DNA of 5,754 nt. Source: Verrucomicrobiia bacterium (GTDB lineage: Bacteria > Verrucomicrobiota > Verrucomicrobiia > Limisphaerales > Palsa-1400). The notes under the pieces are model-generated. The model made no database searches, had not been told where the DNA came from, and saw only the letters and a program-made list of their open reading frames with translations. The position numbers were made by a program, and so were the translations under genes. The DNA lies in NCBI GenBank assembly GCA_025934545.1, contig JAICXV010000186.1, forward strand, positions 1 to 5,754. Direction: 5' to 3'. This document shows positions 1-5,005 of the stretch, one piece after another. The first letter of the stretch is position 1. Each line of letters opens with the position of its first letter.

Positions 1-578
1 CCGGCTATTATGCAACGCCCGGAATCCAATGGGACCGAGTTGCCGGCAAAGGCAAACCGTTCCATTATTTCGCCTACGGTGCCGCCGTTTCTGAAGTCCA
101 GGTCGATCGCTTCACCGGCATGCATCAGGTTTTGCGCGTCGATATCCTGCACGACGTCGGCGATGCCGTAAACGAAGGCGTCAGCAAAGGCCAGGTCGAA
201 GGCGGTTTCGTCCAGGGCATGGGCTGGTTGACCACCGAAGAACTGAAGTGGGATGACAAAGGCCGCTTGCTCACGCACTCGCCTGACACCTACAAAATTC
301 CAGCAATCGGCGACATGCCTCAGATTTTCAACGTGAACCTCCTGAAGAATGCGGCGCAAAAAACTGTCGTTTACGGCAGCAAAGCCGTCGGCGAACCGCC
401 CTTCATGCTGGCTATCTCAGTCCGCGAAGCCATTCGCGATGCCGTTGCCGCATTTGGTGTTGAAGGCGAAGTCCCGCTGCCGTCACCGTCGACGTGCGAA
501 GCAATTTGGAGGGCGATTCGCAACAAGACATCTGGGAACAAAGCGTCGCACACGAAAGAACCGGCATTTGCGAAATAA
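1..578 (+). CDS. xdhB: Xanthine dehydrogenase, molybdopterin-binding subunit (C-terminal part)
   Basis: This is the 3' end of a gene that starts before the window; the reading frame is open from base 3 and gives 191 residues before TAA. The segments GYYATPGI, YFAYGAAVSEVQVD, DILHDVG, GGFVQGMGWLTTEEL and SKAVGEPPFMLAISV follow the order of the C-terminal Moco-binding domain of bacterial XdhB and eukaryotic xanthine dehydrogenases. The glutamate of GEPP (codon 393-395) matches the active-site base of this family, so the visible part looks catalytically intact. The enzyme hydroxylates hypoxanthine to xanthine and xanthine to urate at a molybdenum centre, passing electrons through 2Fe-2S clusters and FAD that sit on a partner subunit presumably encoded upstream. 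The last 20 or so residues, after the conserved AIWRAI segment, are a charged tail of low conservation. The nearby ade and guaD genes make its substrates. A related molybdenum hydroxylase with another substrate cannot be fully excluded. Confidence 0.93.
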   Translation, partial: GYYATPGIQWDRVAGKGKPFHYFAYGAAVSEVQVDRFTGMHQVLRVDILHDVGDAVNEGVSKGQVEGGFVQGMGWLTTEELKWDDKGRLLTHSPDTYKIPAIGDMPQIFNVNLLKNAAQKTVVYGSKAVGEPPFMLAISVREAIRDAVAAFGVEGEVPLPSPSTCEAIWRAIRNKTSGNKASHTKEPAFAK

Positions 579-594
579 CGATGCTATGCCGGTT
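559..594. terminator. Inverted repeat between convergent stop codons, possible bidirectional terminator
   Basis: Positions 559-567 (AACCGGCAT) and 586-594 (ATGCCGGTT) form a perfect 9-bp inverted repeat around an 18-nt loop. The xdhB stop (576-578) lies in the loop and the stop of the minus-strand gene (584-586) sits at the loop-stem junction. There is no clear T-tract on the plus side and only a weak T-rich run (TTCTTTC) on the minus side, so it is not a canonical intrinsic terminator. No other terminator is visible between these convergent genes. Confidence 0.4.
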
Positions 595-1753
595 GAGCAA
601 CAGCCGATTGCGCCATGTGCTTTTTATATTCCGCGATAAGATCGTTCCGTTTCGTCGTGCTCAGATAAGCTTCTGACTCGGCAAAAAACTTTTGCGCCTC
701 AGCCTTATTGCCCAGCGCCGCATTCACGACCGCGAGCCGACCTTTGCCGATCAAAATGGACGATTCAAAAATGTAATAACGATTGTTCGCATTCTGTTCC
801 GTTCCGCGTAACGATTCACGCAACAAGCTGTCGGCAGATTTGAAATGCCCTTCGCGCCACGCGATCAAACCTTTAATCAACGGAATGTACGGCCGCCCGA
901 TCGCGGGAACAGTTTTCGTTTCAATCTTTGCCAGCAGCGCTTTTGCTTCATCCGGAAAATTCAATGGATCGACGAGATAGTTCGCAAGATCAATTGACGC
1001 ATTAACATCGCCATTTGAAACGGCAACAGCTTGCCTCCGACATTCGAGCGCTTTGTCGAACTGCTGCGCGACGTTGTACATCACGGCGAGATGACTGACC
1101 TTCATCCATTCAGGCATTTGCGCTTCTTCAGCTTCTTTGGTGAAAATCGCAATGCCTTGCTCGACAAGCCCTGTCCCAACCAACGCCAAACCCCAATAGC
1201 GCGCTAAATCCGCACGACCGATACCGATCTTCGTCCGGCCTTGCGCGCGTTTGAGTTCGTCGAGACATTGCAACACTTCCGCCCACCGCCACCACGTCCG
1301 TGCGCTGTGCATCTTTTGATACGCCTTCATCGGCGCGACGAACCACAAATGCAGAACCGGAAACAAAAACAGCAATGCAAAAAGAATGACGCTGAAAATA
1401 ATCGTTCCCCACAAGCGGTGACGATAAATGGACCAGGCCAACAACAGGGCCGTAAACCCGATGGTGCCTTTTGCTTCGACAATGTTGTTCCACCATTGAC
1501 CTAAGAACCGCGGATTCTCGCCCTTCTGAAACTTTAATTCTTGCTCGGGCGTGAGGTTGACTTTGTAGTCAGGATTCGAAGCCGCCGCTGCGCCTTTTTC
1601 CACGAACTCCGCAATCTCAGATTTGTGCAGCTCGAGATTCGTCCACCCTTGCGCTTCCAAAATCGCTTTAGCTTGCTCCGCGTCGTCGGCTTCGACGCGC
1701 TCGGCAGACTGCGCGCCCGCCGGTGACTTGCCGGCCCACAAGTACTTTGGCAT
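584..1753 (-). CDS. Membrane protein with GspF/PilC-N-like module, two TM helices and TPR-like repeats
   Basis: I do not recognise this 389-residue protein as a named family. Residues 1-45 (MPKYLWAGKSPAG, then an acidic EADDAEQAKAILEAQGW segment and LEL) resemble the small N-terminal motif of GspF/PilC-type secretion and pilus proteins (YxA-x-SG...IEAD..EAxxxLxxQG..xLxL). A hydrophilic linker is followed by two hydrophobic helices at about 97-110 and 115-140, separated only by a short RHRLW turn, so both long soluble parts probably lie on the same, cytoplasmic, side. Residues about 184-365 are helical with TPR-like repeats, for example LAVMYNVAQQFDKALECRRQAV at 222-243 and GNKAEAQKFFAESEAYL at 348-364. 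The catalytic core and the other membrane segments of real GspF are absent. The ATG at 1753 has no Shine-Dalgarno but sits 6 nt after a good promoter -10, so it may be a leaderless start. A scaffold or adaptor role is only a guess. Confidence is high for a real gene and low for function. Confidence 0.8.
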   Translation of the reverse strand: MPKYLWAGKSPAGAQSAERVEADDAEQAKAILEAQGWTNLELHKSEIAEFVEKGAAAASNPDYKVNLTPEQELKFQKGENPRFLGQWWNNIVEAKGTIGFTALLLAWSIYRHRLWGTIIFSVILFALLFLFPVLHLWFVAPMKAYQKMHSARTWWRWAEVLQCLDELKRAQGRTKIGIGRADLARYWGLALVGTGLVEQGIAIFTKEAEEAQMPEWMKVSHLAVMYNVAQQFDKALECRRQAVAVSNGDVNASIDLANYLVDPLNFPDEAKALLAKIETKTVPAIGRPYIPLIKGLIAWREGHFKSADSLLRESLRGTEQNANNRYYIFESSILIGKGRLAVVNAALGNKAEAQKFFAESEAYLSTTKRNDLIAEYKKHMAQSAVAQPA

Positions 1754-1759
1754 GTGTCG

Positions 1760-1788
1760 GGTATAGCGACCGCAACGTATTCAGTCAA
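1760..1788 (-). promoter_or_regulatory. Sigma70-like promoter for the TPR membrane protein gene
   Basis: On the minus strand, TTGACT (1788-1783; 5 of 6 to TTGACA) and TATACC (1765-1760; 4 of 6 to TATAAT) are separated by exactly 17 nt. Only 6 nt (CGACAC) lie between the -10 hexamer and the ATG at 1753, so the expected transcription start falls at or next to the A of the start codon. That would give a leaderless mRNA, which fits the lack of any Shine-Dalgarno. Confidence 0.6.
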
Positions 1789-1830
1789 CCAAACGAATCC
1801 GGCGAACTTATTCCACGAATCATTCCGTAC

Positions 1831-1864
1831 AAAAAAACCGGAGCAGCTTGCGCTGCTCCGGTTT
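1831..1864 (-). terminator. Intrinsic terminator of the DUF2382 lipoprotein gene
   Basis: A perfect 13-bp stem (AAACCGGAGCAGC at 1835-1847 paired with GCTGCTCCGGTTT at 1852-1864) closes a 4-nt loop. Read on the minus strand it ends in a run of seven T (1837-1831), part of which also lies in the stem. It begins 17 nt after the lipoprotein stop codon and separates that gene from the downstream membrane protein gene, which has its own promoter. Confidence 0.92.
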
Positions 1865-1881
1865 CCCACTCCTATTGGTTT

Positions 1882-2583
1882 TTACTTTTGATCTTTATCG
1901 TTGTCATTATCGCGATCGCGATCCTGACCTTGGAATTGCTGCTGTTGTTGCGGCGCTTGTGCTCCGGCAGCTTCGTTGAATTGTCCGCGAACTTCCACAT
2001 TGGCCGTATTACCGTTGCGGTCGATTTGGACGTCTTCACGACGAATTTGTTGCTGAACATTCATTTGTTGCGTTTGCGAATCCTTGCGCGCAATCACCTG
2101 TCCGGTTTCGACCGTTTGTTTTTGCACTACAGGTTGTTCGTCCTGCACCTGAATGGTGATCGATTTGTCCTGGAACGGTGCGCCCGACCATTGCGATTGG
2201 CTGGCTTGTCCGCCGGCGGGCACGCGTTCGACCACGACGTGTTCATGGCGCAATTCTACAGGCACGCTGACCGTTTCGGTCGTCGTGTATTTGCGAATTT
2301 GCACCTGCCCGGGCACCGCTTGCTTGCCGACATTCACGCGTTCTTCAAACAACGGAATGACCACCTGATCGCCACCCGCCTGACTTTGCGTATCGGCGAC
2401 CTGCGCGCCGCTGGCTTCGTTTTCCGTAGAATTATAGCTGCTGTAAGTGCTTTGATGCTTATCCGCGCAGGTGTCATTCGCATAACGATCGTTCGATGCG
2501 TAGCCACCCCGCGTTGTTGAACATGCCGACAAAAGTCCGGCGACCGAAACAATTCCTGCCACATAAGTAAGTTTTTTTAACAT
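1882..2583 (-). CDS. DUF2382 (YsnF/AvaK-type) domain lipoprotein, putative stress-related
   Basis: This 233-residue protein begins with a lipoprotein signal: the lysines of MLKK, a hydrophobic stretch, and the lipobox LSAC with Cys21 as lipidation site. Serine at +2 does not suggest inner-membrane retention, so an outer-membrane anchor is likely if the cell is diderm. A flexible Ser/Asn/Gln-rich linker (about 22-72) leads into a DUF2382-like region (about 74-189): IPLFEERVNVGK near 76-87, VSVPVELRHEHVVVERVP at 105-122, then a second half with SITIQVQDEQPVVQK, VIARKD and IRREDVQID. The C-terminus is low complexity, with a Q run at 212-216 and a D/R/N/K-rich tail. DUF2382 proteins are usually described as general-stress or PRC-barrel-linked proteins, and their biochemical function is unknown. 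The ATG is well supported by a strong ribosome binding site. The gene is divergent from ade and has its own terminator. Confidence 0.88.
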   Translation of the reverse strand: MLKKLTYVAGIVSVAGLLSACSTTRGGYASNDRYANDTCADKHQSTYSSYNSTENEASGAQVADTQSQAGGDQVVIPLFEERVNVGKQAVPGQVQIRKYTTTETVSVPVELRHEHVVVERVPAGGQASQSQWSGAPFQDKSITIQVQDEQPVVQKQTVETGQVIARKDSQTQQMNVQQQIRREDVQIDRNGNTANVEVRGQFNEAAGAQAPQQQQQFQGQDRDRDNDNDKDQK

Positions 2584-2590
2584 AGTGTTC

Positions 2591-2598
2591 CCTCCTTA
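2591..2598 (-). promoter_or_regulatory. Strong Shine-Dalgarno of the DUF2382 lipoprotein gene
   Basis: The minus strand reads TAAGGAGG here, 7 nt before the ATG at 2583, a near-perfect anti-16S match that fixes the start. It is the only clear Shine-Dalgarno in front of any of the four start codons that can be judged in this window, which suggests strong, conventional translation of this gene. Confidence 0.9.
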
Positions 2599-2765
2599 AA
2601 CCGAAAGTCCGTGACACTTCGCCTTATGGCAACCTGCTGTTAACCTGATTCTGTCGACTGACTTCCTGTATCCTCAGTTAGGGGCACAACTGATGGTGCG
2701 ACTCGGTGTCAAATAACCCCGAGACAGACGTGCTTTCATTGTTCCAATACCCAGTCGCCATGCGT

Positions 2766-2771
2766 TAAACT
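2766..2771 (+). promoter_or_regulatory. Candidate -10 hexamer directly before ade
   Basis: TAAACT fits the TANNNT -10 pattern and ends 6 nt before the ade ATG, so transcription would start at or beside the start codon. No Shine-Dalgarno lies upstream. The -35 region is poor: TTCCAA at 18 nt is the best I see. The same heptamer TTAAACT precedes guaD. Confidence 0.35.
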
Positions 2772-2777
2772 GGCAGC

Positions 2778-4484
2778 ATGCGGAACCTCAATCAGCGCCT
2801 CGCCGTGGCTCGCGGCGAAGCTCCTGCCGAATTACTCTTCAAAAACGCGCGTATCGTCAATGTTCTCAGCGGTGAAATCCACAAAGGCAACGTGGCGGTC
2901 GACGATGGACGCGTCATTGGCTTCGGTGATTATAAAGCGCACAAAACCATCGACCTTCGCGGCGCATATCTCGCCCCCAGTTTGATTGATGGCCATTTCC
3001 ACATCGAAAGCGCGCAACTGACCGCGCCGGAATTCGCGCGTGCCGTTGTTCCGCATGGCACCGGAGCCGTCGTCATCGACCCTCACGAATACGCCAACGT
3101 TCTCGGCCTCGACGGCATTCGTTACGTTTTGGAATCGACCAAAAATCTCCCGGTCGATTTCTTCATCATGCTGCCATCGTGCGTCCCTGCGACCCATCTG
3201 GAAACGGCCGGCGCGCGAATCACCGCTGATGATTTGCGCCTGATGATTTCCGACGATCGCGTTGCCGGCGTCGCCGAGTTGATGAATTATCCCGGCGTTT
3301 ATCTCGGGACAAAAAGCGAGCTGGCGAAAATAGAAGTCGGCAAAGGAAAAGCCATCGATGGCCATGCTCCCGGTTTGCGGGGCAAAAATTTGAATGCTTA
3401 CGCTTTGGCCGGCGTGCGTTCCGATCACGAGTCCACCGAACTGGAAGAAGCGCGCGAAAAATTGCGCGTCGGCATGCACATCCTCGTCCGCGAAGGCAGC
3501 ACCGAACGCAATCTGGAACACATCGTCGCGCTCATCAATCCACACAACGCTGCGAATTGTTCGTTCGCGACCGACGACAAACTCGCGGGCGATCTGGTTA
3601 ACGAAGGCCACATCGATTTCGCCGTGCGCAAGGCCATTGCCCATGGCGTGTCGCCCATCAGCGCCTTGCAGATGGCGACGATCAATACCGCGCGCCATTA
3701 TCGGTTGCAAAACCTTGGAGCAATCGCTCCCCGTTACTGGGCTGACTTCATCGTGTTCGACGATTTGAAGAAATTTAAAATCCGCCAAACTTACAAGAAG
3801 GGTTTGCTCGTGGCCGAAAACGGGAAGTATCTCGGCAAAGATTCCTCGTCCCCGCAGTTGCCGCGCAGCACGATGAATCTTCGCTATAAACCACAGGACT
3901 TCGTCGTTCGCGCCAATGGAAAAAAGAAAATCAGGGTCATTGAAATCGTCCCGAACCAAATAGTCACCAAAGAACGTATTGCGCTGCCCGCCGTCTTCGA
4001 TGGCGAAATTGTGCCTGACACGAAACGTGACATTTTGAAACTCGTCGTCGTTGAACGCCATCATGCCACCGGAAAAGTCGGCGTCGGTTTTGTTCGCGGA
4101 TTCAATTTGAAAGAAGGCGCGATCGCATCCACCGTCGCCCACGATGCTCACAACGTCGTCGTCGCCGGCACAAACGATGCCGACATTTGCGCCGCGATTG
4201 AACGGCTGGAACGGCTCCAGGGCGGTCAAGTCGCCGTGCGCGACGGCCGCGTCATCGCGGAATTACCGTTGCCCATTGCCGGCCTCGTTTCCGACAAACC
4301 GCTCGACGAAGTCATTAAACGATTGGACAAACTTAACGCCGCCGCGCGTGCGATGGGTTGCAAACTCGAAGCCCCTTTCATGACGCTATCGTTCCTGAGC
4401 CTTTCACCGATTCCGGAATTGAAACTCACCGATCAGGGACTGATCGATTCGACGCGCCTGCGCAAGACGACGCTGTTCGTTTGA
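2778..4484 (+). CDS. ade: Adenine deaminase
   Basis: This 568-residue protein has the length and motif order of bacterial adenine deaminases (about 570-590 residues, amidohydrolase superfamily), cytoplasmic enzymes that hydrolyse adenine to hypoxanthine and ammonia. Seen in order: the N-terminal beta-sandwich strand LLFKNARIVNVLSGEI; the metal motif DGHFHIES (His73, His75) with VVPHGTGAVVIDPHE ending at Glu104; AELMNYPGV near 166-174; GHAPGLRGK (His196); SDHE (215-218); VREGSTERN (237-245); FATDDK (263-268); and the family-specific C-terminal domain with AHDAHNVVVAGTND (454-467) and MTLSFLSLSPIPELKLTD (535-552). The residue pair after HIES is AQ where many relatives have SM, a mild deviation. 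The ATG at 2778 is the natural start, because the following RLAVARGEAPAELLF matches the usual N-terminal extension. There is no Shine-Dalgarno. It leads a same-strand run with guaD (38-nt gap) and the propeller gene. Confidence 0.96.
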   Translation: MRNLNQRLAVARGEAPAELLFKNARIVNVLSGEIHKGNVAVDDGRVIGFGDYKAHKTIDLRGAYLAPSLIDGHFHIESAQLTAPEFARAVVPHGTGAVVIDPHEYANVLGLDGIRYVLESTKNLPVDFFIMLPSCVPATHLETAGARITADDLRLMISDDRVAGVAELMNYPGVYLGTKSELAKIEVGKGKAIDGHAPGLRGKNLNAYALAGVRSDHESTELEEAREKLRVGMHILVREGSTERNLEHIVALINPHNAANCSFATDDKLAGDLVNEGHIDFAVRKAIAHGVSPISALQMATINTARHYRLQNLGAIAPRYWADFIVFDDLKKFKIRQTYKKGLLVAENGKYLGKDSSSPQLPRSTMNLRYKPQDFVVRANGKKKIRVIEIVPNQIVTKERIALPAVFDGEIVPDTKRDILKLVVVERHHATGKVGVGFVRGFNLKEGAIASTVAHDAHNVVVAGTNDADICAAIERLERLQGGQVAVRDGRVIAELPLPIAGLVSDKPLDEVIKRLDKLNAAARAMGCKLEAPFMTLSFLSLSPIPELKLTDQGLIDSTRLRKTTLFV

Positions 4485-4509
4485 ACTTTCAACCGGCAAT
4501 CCCAAACCT

Positions 4510-4515
4510 TAAACT
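4510..4515 (+). promoter_or_regulatory. Candidate -10 hexamer directly before guaD
   Basis: TAAACT (within TTAAACT at 4509-4515) ends 7 nt before the guaD ATG in the 38-nt gap after ade, where no Shine-Dalgarno is present. The -35 region is weak (TTTCAA at 17 nt). It could give guaD a leaderless transcript of its own in addition to read-through from ade. Confidence 0.3.
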
Positions 4516-4522
4516 CTGCGCG

Positions 4523-5005
4523 ATGCAAGATAGTCAGCAGGATTTGAAATTCATGGAGGCCGCCATTCGTTTGTCTGGCGAACATATGCGCGCTAATGAC
4601 GGTGGCCCTTTCGGAGCCGTCGTCGTCAAAAACGGCGAGGTCATCGCCAACGGATGGAACCGCGTGACATCGACCAACGATCCGACCGCTCACGCCGAAG
4701 TCACCGCGATCCGCAACGCCTGCGCAAAACTGAACACGTTCCAACTCAACGGTTGCGTTCTTTACACCAGTTGCGAGCCTTGCCCGATGTGCCTTGCCGC
4801 AGCCTATTGGGCACGCGTTGATCGCATTGTCTTTGCCGCCACCCGGCACGATGCAGCGAAGATCGGCTTCGATGACGACTTTCTTTATCACGAAATCGCC
4901 TGCGCGCTCGAAAACCGCAAAATTCCGACGCAGCAACTTTCGCCTGACGACGCCAAAAAGATTTTTGCTGAATGGGACGCTAAAGCTGACAAGATTCGCT
5001 ACTAA
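4523..5005 (+). CDS. guaD: Guanine deaminase (cytidine deaminase-fold type)
   Basis: The 160-residue product matches the small zinc-dependent guanine deaminases of the Bacillus subtilis GuaD type (about 156 residues), cytoplasmic enzymes that convert guanine to xanthine and ammonia. Seen: GGPFGAVVVKNGEVI (27-41); NDPTAHAEVTAIRNAC (52-67) with zinc ligand His57 and proton-shuttle Glu59; TSCEPCPMC (82-90) with zinc ligands Cys84 and Cys87; YWAR (95-98); FDDDFLYHEI (116-125), the acidic loop associated with guanine recognition; and a C-terminal IRY ending in tyrosine, like the B. subtilis protein, whose C-terminal tyrosine is reported to help close a domain-swapped active site. These features separate it from tRNA adenosine deaminase TadA and cytosine deaminase. 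An upstream in-frame ATG at 4358 lies inside ade, and the 55 extra residues would be ade sequence read out of frame; 4523 aligns with the family N-terminus. The stop overlaps the next start. Confidence 0.95.
   Translation: MQDSQQDLKFMEAAIRLSGEHMRANDGGPFGAVVVKNGEVIANGWNRVTSTNDPTAHAEVTAIRNACAKLNTFQLNGCVLYTSCEPCPMCLAAAYWARVDRIVFAATRHDAAKIGFDDDFLYHEIACALENRKIPTQQLSPDDAKKIFAEWDAKADKIRY

Larger units (their letters stand above)
2584..2777. promoter_or_regulatory. Divergent intergenic region between the lipoprotein gene and ade
   Basis: These 194 nt must hold the start signals of both divergent genes. On the minus strand there is a perfect TTGACA at 2712-2707, but no convincing -10 at 16-18 nt from it. 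A 6-bp dyad, TCAGTT (2674-2679) and AACTGA (2688-2693), with 8-nt spacing could be an operator, but it is short enough to be chance. No RNA gene, riboswitch fold or open reading frame of note is seen. Confidence 0.5.

Noticed and set aside
1723..2520. Plus-strand open frame of 265 codons opposite the lipoprotein gene
   Set aside because: The minus strand has a lipobox, a DUF2382 domain, a strong Shine-Dalgarno and a terminator. The plus frame runs through the terminator stem, has no ribosome site and gives a His/Leu/Arg-rich product with no known features.
2674..2693. TCAGTT-N8-AACTGA dyad as an operator
   Set aside because: A 6-bp dyad is expected by chance in a region this size and matches no regulator site I recognise. 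It is noted only within the intergenic entry.
2702..2723. CTCGG...CCGAG inverted repeat as a terminator or riboswitch element upstream of ade
   Set aside because: The stem is only 5 bp with a 12-nt loop and has no T-tract; chance is a sufficient explanation.
2832..4229. Long minus-strand open frame (465 codons) antisense to ade
   Set aside because: The plus strand encodes a full-length adenine deaminase with every expected motif. The antisense product has no recognisable domain and looks like a by-product of codon bias in this GC-rich gene.
4358..4522. N-terminal extension of guaD from an ATG inside ade
   Set aside because: The 55 extra residues come from ade read in another frame, and the family N-terminus aligns with the ATG at 4523.
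4523..5005. tRNA adenosine deaminase TadA as identity of the small deaminase
   Set aside because: The NDPTAHAE and FDDDFLYHEI segments and the C-terminal tyrosine follow GuaD, and the neighbours are purine-base enzymes.
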